Shown here in pieces: positions 15,827-25,881 of a stretch of 64,000 bases of DNA; the first letter of the stretch is position 1, and each line of letters starts with the position of its first letter. Source of the DNA: JBAZLV01 sp964586075 (GTDB taxonomy: Bacteria > Nitrospirota > UBA9217); contig CAZPGZ010000008.1 of NCBI GenBank assembly GCA_964586075.1, positions 45,937 through 109,936 of the forward strand. The letters run 5' to 3'. The notes under the pieces were generated by a model. That model saw nothing but the letters and a program-made list of their open reading frames with translations. It was not told the DNA's origin and made no database searches. The position numbers and the translations under genes were made by a program.

Positions 15827-17590
15827 CTAAAAAACTCCCTTTACCTTCCCCGTTTCCACATCAACATCCACGCGTCGATACGCCGGGTCTGACGCGGTAC
15901 CGGGCATGAGCGTAATGGCGCCGGCGACGGGGACCACGAAGCCTGCTCCCTTGAAGGTCAGAATGTCCCTGATCCGGAGCCTCCAGCCTTTGGGCACTCC
16001 TTTAAGGTTCGGATTGTCCGTAAGCGAAAGATGGGTCTTTACCATGCAGGTGCCCATCTTGGCAAGTTCGGGATCGGCTTCCATTTTCTTGGCCTTGGCC
16101 TCTGCTTCGGGCGTGTAGTCCACACCGTCCGCGCCATACACTTCTTTCGCGATCAGTTCGATACGCTGGCGGAGCGGCGTGGCAAGCTCGTACAGATACT
16201 TGAAGTCGTTCTTCTCGTTGCACGCGTCAACGACCGCGTCCGCGAATTCCAAAGCACCGTCTCCGCCTTTTTCCCAGTGGCGCGACAGCGCGACGCGGGC
16301 ACCGGCTGCTTCGGCAATGCGCCGGACCGTCTTGATTTCGTTCTCGGTGTCCGTGTAAAAAGCGTTGATGCAGACCACCGGATTGATGCCGGCCTTCTTC
16401 ACCGTCTTGATGTGATGGATCAGGTTTTCGCAGCCTTTTTCCACCCATCCCACATTCTCTCCCTTGTATTCATCCGGGATCGGCTTGCCCGGCACCGGAA
16501 TCGGCGCCCCGCCGTGGCATTTAAGCGCGCGGATGGTGGCCACAACCACTGCCGCGTGCGGTTTGAGTCCCGACATGCGGCACTTGAGGTTCCAGAATTT
16601 TTCGAATCCGATGTCCGCGGCAAAACCTGATTCGGTGATTACATAGTCGCCGAGTTTGAGTGCCACCCGGTCCGCGATAATGGATGATTGGCCAATGGCG
16701 ATGTTCGCGAAGGGCCCCGCGTGCACAAACACAGGCTGGCCTTCAATGGTCTGGAGCAGGTTCGGATTCAGTGCCTCCACCATCCAGGCGGTCATGGCGC
16801 CGTCCACGCCGAGGTCCGCGGTGGTGACCGGCGTTCCGTCCTTGCTGTACGCCACCACGATCCTGCCCATGCGCTCGCGCATGTCTTTCAGATCCCTGGC
16901 AACCGCAAGGATGGCCATGACTTCCGACGACACGGCAATCGCGAAACCGGACTTCATCATGAACCCGTTGGATTTGCCGCCCATGCCGATGACAATCTCC
17001 CGGAGCGACTGTGCGCAAAAATCAATGATCCACTTCATCTCGACATTGTGCGGATCGATATTCAGGCGTTTTAGTTTTCTTTTCGCGAGCTGTTCATCCG
17101 TGTAGTTGAATTCGTGCTGCATGCGGGACGTCAGCGCGACCATGGCAAGGTTGTGCGCATTCATGATGGCGTTGATGTCCCCGGTAAGGCCGAGGGAAAA
17201 CGGCGTGAGCGGAATGACCTGCGACAGGCCGCCTCCCGCCGCGGAGCCCTTGATATTCATGGTGGGACCGCCGGAAGGCTGGCGGATCGTGGCGATCACG
17301 TTCTTTCCGCGCTTGCCCAGGCCCTGCGTCAGGCCGATGGTCGAAGTGGATTTTCCTTCGCCGAGAGGAGTCGGCGTGATTGCCGTCACGTCGATGTACT
17401 TGCCGTCCGGTTTGCTTTCAAAGCGTTTCAGCACGCTTTTGAAATCCACCTTTGCGATGAAATGACCGTGCGGCAGAAGTTCCTCTGTTTTCAGTCCCAT
17501 CTTCTCCGCGATCTCCGAAATGGGTTTCATTCGTTTTTCAGCGTCTTCTGCAATTTCCCAATCTGCATGATTTTTTGGATCCAGTGCCAT
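15827..17590 (-). CDS. fhs: formate--tetrahydrofolate ligase
   Basis: 587-residue enzyme that makes 10-formyl-THF from formate, THF and ATP, the second step of the methyl branch of the acetyl-CoA pathway. The P-loop-like TPLGEGKST is at residues 73-81 and the folate/formate region IRQPSGGPTMNIKGSAAGGG follows near 103. Slightly longer than the usual ~560 residues, mostly through an N-terminal stretch. Strong GGGGGGA ribosome site. It is the last gene of the cluster, directly downstream of the formate dehydrogenase that supplies its substrate. Confidence 0.96.
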   Translation of the reverse strand: MALDPKNHADWEIAEDAEKRMKPISEIAEKMGLKTEELLPHGHFIAKVDFKSVLKRFESKPDGKYIDVTAITPTPLGEGKSTSTIGLTQGLGKRGKNVIATIRQPSGGPTMNIKGSAAGGGLSQVIPLTPFSLGLTGDINAIMNAHNLAMVALTSRMQHEFNYTDEQLAKRKLKRLNIDPHNVEMKWIIDFCAQSLREIVIGMGGKSNGFMMKSGFAIAVSSEVMAILAVARDLKDMRERMGRIVVAYSKDGTPVTTADLGVDGAMTAWMVEALNPNLLQTIEGQPVFVHAGPFANIAIGQSSIIADRVALKLGDYVITESGFAADIGFEKFWNLKCRMSGLKPHAAVVVATIRALKCHGGAPIPVPGKPIPDEYKGENVGWVEKGCENLIHHIKTVKKAGINPVVCINAFYTDTENEIKTVRRIAEAAGARVALSRHWEKGGDGALEFADAVVDACNEKNDFKYLYELATPLRQRIELIAKEVYGADGVDYTPEAEAKAKKMEADPELAKMGTCMVKTHLSLTDNPNLKGVPKGWRLRIRDILTFKGAGFVVPVAGAITLMPGTASDPAYRRVDVDVETGKVKGVF

Positions 17591-17660
17591 TCAGTATCCC
17601 CCCTTTAAAAGTTTGTTCAAACTGTTTGGATTGCGTGCATATCAATCAGTCCATAAAATC

Positions 17661-20396
17661 TCATGTAATACGCTCAATGCGTACCGCCGTGACTTTGAAC
17701 TCTGGTATTTTACAAACAGGATCGAGCGCCGTATTGCTCGTCAGTACATTCGCGGCGGCTTCTTTAAAATGAAACGGAATGAACACGACGCCGCTGCCTG
17801 TTCTGTTGCTTATCTTGGCCTTTACCTGAATGGAACCGCGGCGTGAGGACACCTGTACCGTCATGCCCTCTTTGATGGAAAGAGCGGCCGCATCTTCGGA
17901 ATTGATCTCGATGTATGCCTCAGGGGCAACCCGGTCAATCGGCTTCACCTTTCTTGTCATCGTGCCGGTATGATATTGAAACAGCATTCTTCCGGTCGTG
18001 AGAATGTACGGGTATTCCTTGTCAGGCTGCTCCACGGACGGTTTGTATGTCACGGTGGTAAACCTGCCTTTCCCGCGCGGAAAACCATTCTCAAAGAGAT
18101 GAGCGGTTCCGGGGTGCTCAGGCGTAGGACAGGGCCATTGCAGTCCGCCTTTGTCAAGCCTGCCGTACGTCATGCCGGCAAGAGCGGGCCACGCTCTAGC
18201 GATTTCATTGAATACGTCCTCAGCGTGGTGATATAGCATGGTGCAACCCATGCGTTGTCCGAGCTGCATGATGATACGGGAGTCTTTCATGGCCTGGCCC
18301 GGCGGATTCACTGCCTGCCGGACGCGCTGTACGCGCCGCTCGGTATTGGTAAACGTGCCGGACTTCTCCGCAAAAACCGCAGCAGGCAGAACCACGTCCG
18401 CAAGCGCCGCTGTTTCCGTCATGAAGATGTCTTGGACCACGAGAAACTCAAGTGCCTTGAGCGCTTTCACGGTGTGTGCAACATCAGGGTCGCTCACGAC
18501 CGGGTTTTCACCCATGATGTACATCGCCTTAAGCGCGCCTCTCTCCGCGGCCGCGAGCATCTCGGGAGCCGTCATTCCTTCCCTGTCGGAAAGCCCAGTC
18601 TGCCAGAGTGTTTCAAATTTCTCCCTAGTTGCGGGATCGTTCACGCGCTGGTATCCGGGATACGTGTTCGGGACACATCCCATGTCCGTGGCCCCCTGCA
18701 CATTATTCTGGCCCCGCAGCGGATTGACACCTCCGCCTTCCCTGCCGAGGTTTCCCGTCAGGAGCGCGAGGTTCGCAACCGAAAATACGTTGTCCGTGCC
18801 GTGCGAATGCTGCGTTATACCCATCGTGTAATAGATGCCGGCTTTGTTCGCCTCGGCATACATCCGGGCGGCTTTTATGATCGTATCTTTCGGGACACCG
18901 GTTATCTTTTCAGCCTCCTCGGGAGTGTATCCATAGAGGTTGCTTTTGAACGTCTCGTCCAATCCTTCGGTCTTGGACGCAATAAAATCAAGGTCGGCCA
19001 GTCCTTCCTGCAGAATCACCTGCATCATCGCGTTCAAAAGAGCAACGTCGGTTCCCGGCCGGTGCTGCATCCATATGTCCGCGAACCGCACAAGCGGAAC
19101 CTTCCGCGGGTCTGCTATGATCAGCTTCGCACCGTTCTTTTTTGCCTTGATCATCCTGAGGGCTATGATGGGATGGTTTTCCTTGGTATTCGAGCCGATG
19201 ACAAACAGCACGTCGGTATTCTCTATCTCCGCGATGGAATTCGTCATTGCGCCAGAACCGAATACCGTGGCCAGACCGGCCACCGTTGCGCTGTGTCAGT
19301 ACCGGGCGCAGTGGTCCACGTTGTTCGTGCCGACTACCGCGCGCATGAATTTTTGGAAGAGATAGTTTTCTTCGTTGGTGCACCGTGCAGAGCTGAGCCC
19401 CCCGATTGAATCCGGACCGTGCTGCTTCCGTAGAGATGAAAGCCTTTCCGCTGTATACTGAAGCGCTTCGTCCCATGAGGCTGTGACAAAACCGCCGTTT
19501 TTCCTAATAAGCGGCGTAGTCAGACGTTCGGAGCTCTGGATGAAGCTGCTGCCGAACCTTCCTTTTACGCAGAGCCAGCCTTCGTTCACCGTGTCCGGGC
19601 GGGACGTCACGCGCACCACGGTGTTTCTGATTACGTGCAAAGTCAGATTGCATCCGCACCCGCAGTACGGGCATATTGTTTCAACCAGCCGGACGTCCTT
19701 TAACCGCCCCTTGCCGAGGGATTCCTTGCCGGTCAGCGCGCCGGTCGGGCAAACGCTCACGCACTGGCCACAGAACTCGCATTCGAGTCCTTTTCCTCCG
19801 GGCGTCGAGACTTTGGCATGAAAACCGCGGAAGGAAAAATCGATCGCGCTTACTCCCTGTACCTGATTACACGCACGCACGCATTTGCCGCATAGGATGC
19901 ATTTTTCCATATCCCAGTCGATGAAGGGATTTTCATTTTTTTCAGAAATGGATTTTTTTTCGCCGGAAAAGCGGCTTGTTTTCAGATTGTAAAAATAAAA
20001 CAATTCCTGCAGGGTGCAGTCGCCTGCCTTTTCGCACAGCATGCAGTCGTTCGGATGGCCGGCAAGAATCAGCTCAAGAATGGCTCTGCGCAGGCGCTCT
20101 ATCTCGTCGTTTGAAGTTTCAATCTCCATGCCGTCCGACACGGGCGTCGTGCAGGCGGTGACCAGCTTCGGCATGCCCTTGACCTGAACAAGACAGAGCC
20201 TGCACCCGCCGTAAGGTTCCAGCCGCTGGTCGTCGCACAGCGTGGGAATATACATACCATTCCTGCGCGCCGCCTCAAGGATTGTGATCCCCTCCGGCAC
20301 GGTCACCTGTCTTCCGTCAATTGCGAGTGCAATCATGTTCTGTTGTGTCATGGTTCGTGAAATATACGGATGTTTTGCTGGAGTGCTTTCAGCCAT
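17661..20396 (-). CDS. fdhA: formate dehydrogenase alpha subunit, selenocysteine-containing
   Basis: 911 residues if the in-frame TGA at 19298-19296 is read as selenocysteine (residue 367). Order: [2Fe-2S] domain (YGGCRLCLVQV), NuoG-like His/Cys cluster site (HPNDCMLC), two ferredoxin-type clusters (CILCGKCVRAC, CEFCGQCVSVCP), the [4Fe-4S] motif CPYCGCGCNL of the catalytic domain, then the Mo/W-bis-PGD enzyme. The context CARY-Sec-HSATVAGLA is the active site of Sec formate dehydrogenases, and a SECIS hairpin follows. Neighbours fhs and acsB place it as the CO2 reductase of the pathway. No partner subunit gene is adjacent. The start is uncertain: Met at 20351 is an alternative, and neither has a good ribosome site. 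Confidence 0.93.
19262..19298 (-). promoter_or_regulatory. bacterial SECIS element in fdhA
   Basis: Immediately after the TGA (19298-19296) the mRNA folds into a six-base-pair stem, GUGGCC (19283-19278) with GGCCAC (19272-19267), around the loop GGUCU. The loop and its distance from the UGA coincide with those of the E. coli fdhF SECIS, where GGUCU is bound by SelB. This supports recoding rather than a broken gene. Confidence 0.88.
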
Positions 20397-20417
20397 TGCT
20401 GCCGCGAATTTCGGAAA

Positions 20418-22598
20418 TCAGAACATCGGCTCCATGGCGAGCGCGGGATGGTTCTTTTCCGCAAGAAACGCCGTCAAAGCATCAATATCTTCTGCCACGG
20501 TCTCGTCGGCAATCCTGTCCATGAGGTCGGGCACGCCCTCTTCTTCGGCCCTTTGCTTGAACTGCTCGGCAAACGTCTCTTTCAAACTCCTGGTCATCCA
20601 GACAATGCGCTTGAAGCCACCGTCAGCCAGAAGAAACTTTTTGCTCAGCAAAAAGAACCGACCCACCCCCATGAAACCGGGTGTTTGGACGCCCCCACCC
20701 ACCATGCCTGCCAGTGCGGAAAACTTCATGCCGATGGGGGTCATGCCCGCGTGGCCGCGGTGCACCACCATCACGCCGTTCGCCTCCGGCACAATTGCGA
20801 CAATGCACTCAAAACACCCACAGGATGTCATGGGATTGTCCATGATGGTATAGGCATTGAACGTTTCGAGCGCCTGATGGGACGCGTTGAACAGGTAATC
20901 GTCCACGCCTTTCCAGCGGCCTTTTTTTGCGTCAAGCGTTTCGATTTTTTTAATGGGCTGGTTCGCTCCGTTCGGATCTATCTCATACGCGGCTCTGGCG
21001 TCCAGCCAGTTGTACGCGCCGCACAGCCCCAGCCGCTCCGGCGTCACAATGCAAACGTGGTTCGGCGCAAAGCTCTGGCACAGAAGGCAGGAATAGAACG
21101 TGTCAACGGACTCATCGGTCATGGCTGCAAGCCGCACGTCCCGTTCGATGTACGCTTTCTGTGCGTCCGCAAGCAGTTTCCGGACATCGGTTTCGTCGAT
21201 GTAAAGAGTTACCTGCACCTTGTCCACGATATTGGCGAACTTGTGCTTGATCTGGGTCGTGAGAATGTCCCCAAGATGCCTCAATTGGAAGCCGTCCTGC
21301 AGTGCGTTTTTGCTGATCCGCAGCCAGTTCTGGTCCCGCTGGCCCATGTGCCAGATGCCCTGGGCTTCGTTGATGAAGTAATGAATCTTTCGTTCGAGCA
21401 CCGGCTCGAAGTCTTTTTGCATCTTCTTGCCCGCGACTTCCACCACAATGCCGAGCGGCAACTGGCCACCCTGTCGGTACTGGGCCTCGGCGCCGGCCCC
21501 CGCAATAATGACTCTGCCGTCCTCAACCGCGCCGAGTTCCGCAGTCCGGAGCCATTCAAAAGCAGGTGTGCGCTGGCCGCCGAATTCGATATGCGTGTCT
21601 TCCTTGCGGACGCGCTCTCCTTCAAAGGCGGGACCGAACGCGACCGGAATCGGGGGCTTTGATATGGTTATTTTGAGGCCGCGCACTTCGAGGCACCGGT
21701 CCACGATTTTGGCGGGATCAAGCTCCTTCTCGATTGCCTCGTTGGCGGTAATGCCGGGAAGTTTGAGCACGGGGACATCCGTATTGCACACAACGGGGAA
21801 CCCCATGTTGATCGCGCCCGCGCCGGTGGCGATGATCGTTTCGTTCACCGGGCCGAGCACCATGACGAAGGCGAACACTTTTTCCCTGCAGTACTTCAGG
21901 ATGTTCGTCCTGTCTCCGCCTTTCAACCCGCCGAACGTGAGGCTTGCACGCGCCGCCCAATTGATAGCATACACGGCATGCTCCGCGTCAGGTCCGAGAG
22001 GAACAAGGCGGGTGTCCAGTCCGAGCTGGACCCCTTTTCGCAGCAGCTGCTTGGTCATGCTGTCGCCGTTCACATTCCCGCACAGGATGGTCAGCATATT
22101 TTTCTGCTGCAGATCGCGGGCGATCCTGACGGCCTGATCGTCGTCATCGGCAGCGCCCACGATGCACGCAAACCCGGGCATGGAGCCATCCACAAGCTGG
22201 ACGCCGAGATGCCGCAGAACGGTGTCCGAAATGAACCCGCTGTAAACAGGCCCGATTACATCGTCCTTCACCGGCTCCAGGCCATAGAGGCCGCGGACAG
22301 CCATGATCATTTCCTGGGCGAAAAGGGTAGCCATGCCCGCGTCCAGTACTCCTGCCATCGTTTTTTCTTTGGGAACCAGCGGTTTTATATGCTGCTCAAG
22401 AGCGGTCTTCATGTCGCCTGCGGTTCTCACCTCAAACCCGGTCAGGGAGAACAGAAGCGGGAGAAAGTAGGCCGTGTCCGGAAACTCGACCGCACAATCC
22501 GCACCTTTTTCGTGAACGGTCTTATGAACAAGATCGTCGGCCTGACGGAGATAATGATGCAGGCCCTGCATGGCGCCTGCAATGACGACTTCCGACAT
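20418..22598 (-). CDS. acsB: acetyl-CoA synthase (CO dehydrogenase/ACS catalytic subunit)
   Basis: 726-residue bacterial-type ACS that joins CO, the methyl group from the corrinoid protein and CoA. The A-cluster cysteines are present: SCLLCQSF...NHVC and GLCGAYNW near residues 500-530, then TSCGCFECI near 595. The N-terminal domain that binds the CODH subunit is complete, so it should work with an AcsA encoded elsewhere. The ATG at 22598 follows AGGGG; an in-frame TTG lies two codons upstream. Located between acsC and fdhA, all in the same direction with 20-30 base gaps. Confidence 0.96.
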   Translation of the reverse strand: MSEVVIAGAMQGLHHYLRQADDLVHKTVHEKGADCAVEFPDTAYFLPLLFSLTGFEVRTAGDMKTALEQHIKPLVPKEKTMAGVLDAGMATLFAQEMIMAVRGLYGLEPVKDDVIGPVYSGFISDTVLRHLGVQLVDGSMPGFACIVGAADDDDQAVRIARDLQQKNMLTILCGNVNGDSMTKQLLRKGVQLGLDTRLVPLGPDAEHAVYAINWAARASLTFGGLKGGDRTNILKYCREKVFAFVMVLGPVNETIIATGAGAINMGFPVVCNTDVPVLKLPGITANEAIEKELDPAKIVDRCLEVRGLKITISKPPIPVAFGPAFEGERVRKEDTHIEFGGQRTPAFEWLRTAELGAVEDGRVIIAGAGAEAQYRQGGQLPLGIVVEVAGKKMQKDFEPVLERKIHYFINEAQGIWHMGQRDQNWLRISKNALQDGFQLRHLGDILTTQIKHKFANIVDKVQVTLYIDETDVRKLLADAQKAYIERDVRLAAMTDESVDTFYSCLLCQSFAPNHVCIVTPERLGLCGAYNWLDARAAYEIDPNGANQPIKKIETLDAKKGRWKGVDDYLFNASHQALETFNAYTIMDNPMTSCGCFECIVAIVPEANGVMVVHRGHAGMTPIGMKFSALAGMVGGGVQTPGFMGVGRFFLLSKKFLLADGGFKRIVWMTRSLKETFAEQFKQRAEEEGVPDLMDRIADETVAEDIDALTAFLAEKNHPALAMEPMF

Positions 22599-22630
22599 AA
22601 ACAACCCCTGAATAGTGTAAATATTTTTGG

Positions 22631-23971
22631 CTATGCCCGCGTCTTTAAAAAACCTGGCAGCTGATTTGCTTCACGCGGTCCGACTATGATCTTCCAGCCC
22701 GGCAGTTTTTCCTCAAGCGCCCCTGAAAGAATCGCGACATATCCGGGAATGATCAGTTCCCGATGATTGATGTTTTTGTCGACCCCGCTTTCAACGATAA
22801 ACTGCGCGATCTTGCTGGCCGTGAATTTTCCGGCGGCCCACGCCGTCAGCACCGACATGCCTTCATTGTCCATGATGGCAAGCCAGGACGGCACCTTGCT
22901 GTTCTCGATCTCTCCGCGAACGATAAAGTACGTGAGTGAAAAGTTGGTGGTGACAATAAGCGGAGATTTTTCCCCGGCATCGCCCACTTTGTAAATGTTC
23001 TGCGCAACCTGCATCGGCACCTGGGGGTCCGTGTAGATGTTCTGGCGGAGCGACAGCAGGGCCAACATCTTCCATTTTTCGATGCTGTCAAGCACGATGA
23101 TGGAGGCGTATTTCATGATGCCGATGGCCGCGGCCATTGCGCCTGCGAGAGTGCCTTCCTCCCGTGCGAAACTGATTATCGGATAACCGAGCGGTTTAAA
23201 GTTCTTTTTGATCGCCGCCCGGCGGATGATCGTATAGTGCTGCACCATGTCTCCGGCCGTACGCGCGCCGGAATCGAGGACCAAATCTTCAACGCCGAGC
23301 CCTTTTACTTTTTCAGAAAGCGTCGCAAGGGCGTCAAGCCCGTCAGCCGCCACGACGAGCGGCATTTTCTTCTCTTTCGCGATCCTGGCCATTGCTTCGG
23401 CGTTTCCGGCTGTGGCAGCGTAGAGCAGCGGCCGTTTGTCCGCGCAGTGGACCAGGCCCGCTTCAATCGTCGCGGGGTCCTTGCTCATAAGAATAAGAGG
23501 AATTCCCGGCGCCATATCGGTCACCTGTTTTACCACGGAAGCGAAAGCCGCGCTGTCGCCGCCTTCGTCCGATATTGCGATCGCTTCCACCCGTAGCTTC
23601 TGGCCTACCCGGTCAATCTCCGATGCCTTGACCGCTTCGATTTTTGCTGCTGCGGCATCGCCCGCTTCGGAAGCCTTGATCGCAACGGCAAGCATACAGG
23701 GATTGTAAAATTTTTTTTCATGCCTGAACAGGCATATCTCGTCGCCCGCCTTCACCGCCTTCGCGCCCGTGCCGATGGCAACGGACCGGATCGGAGGCGC
23801 TGCCGCTTCGCCCAGGATTTTTTTCGCCTCTTCTGAAGCGTCCGGGCAGGCATCAAGATTCGCCTGCTTGGCGGCAAGCTTCATGGCAAATGCCAGGCAG
23901 GTGGGATGACCGCATTTTTTGCAGTTGGTTTTCGGCAATAATTTGAAAATTTCGATACCCGAAAGCGCCAT
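22631..23971 (-). CDS. acsC: corrinoid iron-sulfur protein, large (gamma) subunit
   Basis: 446 residues. The N-terminal [4Fe-4S] domain has Cys17, Cys20, Cys25 and Cys42 (NCKKCGHPTC...DAC), which reactivates the cobalamin; a TIM barrel and the C-terminal cobalamin-binding domain follow. It carries the methyl group from methyl-THF to acetyl-CoA synthase. AAGGAAC ribosome site. It sits between acsD and acsB, the usual bacterial order. Confidence 0.95.
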   Translation of the reverse strand: MALSGIEIFKLLPKTNCKKCGHPTCLAFAMKLAAKQANLDACPDASEEAKKILGEAAAPPIRSVAIGTGAKAVKAGDEICLFRHEKKFYNPCMLAVAIKASEAGDAAAAKIEAVKASEIDRVGQKLRVEAIAISDEGGDSAAFASVVKQVTDMAPGIPLILMSKDPATIEAGLVHCADKRPLLYAATAGNAEAMARIAKEKKMPLVVAADGLDALATLSEKVKGLGVEDLVLDSGARTAGDMVQHYTIIRRAAIKKNFKPLGYPIISFAREEGTLAGAMAAAIGIMKYASIIVLDSIEKWKMLALLSLRQNIYTDPQVPMQVAQNIYKVGDAGEKSPLIVTTNFSLTYFIVRGEIENSKVPSWLAIMDNEGMSVLTAWAAGKFTASKIAQFIVESGVDKNINHRELIIPGYVAILSGALEEKLPGWKIIVGPREANQLPGFLKTRA

Positions 23972-23995
23972 GTCATGTTCCTTTCAGAGAAAAGC

Positions 23996-24937
23996 TTACC
24001 CCAGCAATTCTGCTATCGTTTCTTTAGTTTTTATTACAGCGCCCGGATGGCGCATGATCAGCAGATCGGCGCCCGCAACCAGCATGGCCGAGGCGGTTAC
24101 CGCTTCCCACGCAAGCGCCCGGTCTTCAAGGGCGCCCCACTCCGCGGCTTCGGATTCCGGCGCAATGGTCTCCTTGACCTTCCAGACCTGCTCGCCGATA
24201 TCGCAGACAATGGGCGTCTGCATCATCTGGTCATTCTGCAGGAGCGCTGCCAGGCGGATGCGCTCCATAACGCTGTAGGTATACTCAAGGCCGTATCCGA
24301 GCGCCGACGACATCGGGTCGATGATGATCCGCTCCTTGTCGAGTCCCATCTGCGTCAGCAGGATGTTGAGCTGTTTTGCCAGGTTCACATCGAGCTGGCT
24401 CATGGCGATCAGCTTATGGTCGTTTGCCATCGCTGCCGCGGCCACGGTCTTGTAGTTCTCTTCAACCGCCTTGCCGATTGCGCAGTTTTTGCCGCGCGTG
24501 GCCGCAGCGGCAGCCTGAAGCACCTGGCCGTCTTTTTCCGCGTGGCCGCTGCCGAGAAGAATCAGGGGAATGTCGATGGCCGCAGCCACTTCGCCAGCAA
24601 TCCGGGCGGCATCTTCCGCACTCTTGTTCTGCTGGTCCGGGTGCGTGCCCATGAGCCTGAGCGCCACCATGTCCGCCCCGTTTTGCTGGCAGAATTTCGC
24701 CCACTGCACCGGCGAAGACGCCGCGCTGCCGATTGCCTTTTTCACCGTCTCGGGCCAGTCTGCGGGAGCGCTGTCCGTGATCTCCAGCACCAGGGCGGGT
24801 TTGTTCGGAAATGTTCCTTCGAACCTCAGGAAGGGAAGCGCCGTTGCCCCGCCGATGGTCACCGCTTGTGCGCCAGTCCCGATCTGCACAGTATATATTT
24901 TTCCGGTATAGCTCTCTTTCGGAACGGTCAATGCCAT
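23996..24937 (-). CDS. acsD: corrinoid iron-sulfur protein, small (delta) subunit
   Basis: 313-residue TIM-barrel partner of AcsC; together they form the heterodimeric methyl carrier. Family segments recognised include KPALVLEITDS, GADMVALRLMGTHPD and the C-terminal GADLLIMRHPGAV. GGAGG ribosome site. Gap to acsC is 24 bases, consistent with co-translation at equal amounts. Confidence 0.94.
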   Translation of the reverse strand: MALTVPKESYTGKIYTVQIGTGAQAVTIGGATALPFLRFEGTFPNKPALVLEITDSAPADWPETVKKAIGSAASSPVQWAKFCQQNGADMVALRLMGTHPDQQNKSAEDAARIAGEVAAAIDIPLILLGSGHAEKDGQVLQAAAAATRGKNCAIGKAVEENYKTVAAAAMANDHKLIAMSQLDVNLAKQLNILLTQMGLDKERIIIDPMSSALGYGLEYTYSVMERIRLAALLQNDQMMQTPIVCDIGEQVWKVKETIAPESEAAEWGALEDRALAWEAVTASAMLVAGADLLIMRHPGAVIKTKETIAELLG

Positions 24938-25046
24938 GAATGCCTCCGTGTTGATTTATCACGCGGGCCGTCATTTCGTTTCGACGGCACCATTTTTTTC
25001 ACGCCCCCGTGCGGGACGCGCGATCCATTTTTTCTTCGGTATTCCG

Positions 25047-25838
25047 CTATTCCATGTCCAGATAAGAGTGCGCGTACATGGTTTTGCCCATGATCATCTC
25101 CACTGTTTTTGCGGTATCCATCATATCCTTGTCAAGCGGATCAATGATGGCCGCCGTAAGTCCCGCTTCGATAAGCAGGGCAAAAAAATTGCGGTTGATG
25201 ATGGGGCGCACCTGCTTCGGGGCACCGTTCGAGACATTGGAAAGACCCACCAGGCTTTTCATCGGGGGGTCGTTCAGGTCCTTGAACATGCGGACGGCGC
25301 GGATCGCCTGCCAGGCCTGGTCCTGCATGGAGCATATCTGCAGGATGAGGGGATCCAGAAAAATGTTCTCGAGCGGCATGCCGTATTCCATGGCGCGCGC
25401 CATGATCTCGGAGGCGATAACACACCGGTCTTCCGCGTCCGCGGGCAGGCCTCCCTTGCCGAGCGTGAGCGCGATAACGCTGGTGTTGTATTTCGCAGCC
25501 AGTTCCATCATCGGAAATTTTTCGGGTTCGTTTGATGTGGAGTTCACGATGGGGAGCCCCCACTGGTTGTTATGCGCCTTGATGCCGGCCTCCATGGCCT
25601 TCACGTTCGTCGTATCGAGGCACAGAGGCTTCTGCACGACTTCCTGCACCACTTTCACGGCCCAGTCCATGAGTTCCGGGCCGTTTTCCTCCGCGGGGCC
25701 GATCGAGACGTCGATGTAATGGGCCCCCGCGTTTGCCTGGGCAACAGCTAGGTCCTGCAGCGGTCTGGCATCGCGGTTCGTCATCGCCTCGCGCACTTTT
25801 TTCGCCATGACGCTGATTTTCTCTCCGATTATGATCAT
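25047..25838 (-). CDS. acsE: methyl-THF:corrinoid iron-sulfur protein methyltransferase
   Basis: 263-residue pterin-binding TIM barrel that moves the methyl group from 5-methyl-THF to the corrinoid protein. The residues that hold the pterin are in place: CLDTTN, NSTS, FLDPLIL and GLSNVSNG. Ribosome site AAGGAG. The 109 bases between it and acsD contain only a weak hairpin, so co-transcription is likely. Confidence 0.95.
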   Translation of the reverse strand: MIIIGEKISVMAKKVREAMTNRDARPLQDLAVAQANAGAHYIDVSIGPAEENGPELMDWAVKVVQEVVQKPLCLDTTNVKAMEAGIKAHNNQWGLPIVNSTSNEPEKFPMMELAAKYNTSVIALTLGKGGLPADAEDRCVIASEIMARAMEYGMPLENIFLDPLILQICSMQDQAWQAIRAVRMFKDLNDPPMKSLVGLSNVSNGAPKQVRPIINRNFFALLIEAGLTAAIIDPLDKDMMDTAKTVEMIMGKTMYAHSYLDME

Positions 25839-25881
25839 GCCGGAATCTCCTTTTTTCTGAAGGCACGCTCTGCGCGCGCCG

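Noticed and set aside
19284..19298. fdhA as two broken genes or a pseudogene because of an in-frame TGA
   Set aside because: The TGA is at the Sec position of the family, both halves are full-length and in the same frame, and a SECIS-like hairpin follows immediately.
20370..21662. Long plus-strand open frames opposite acsB (and opposite acsD around 23975-25093)
   Set aside because: They lie antisense to well-conserved enzymes and their translations have no recognisable features; third-position GC bias produces them.
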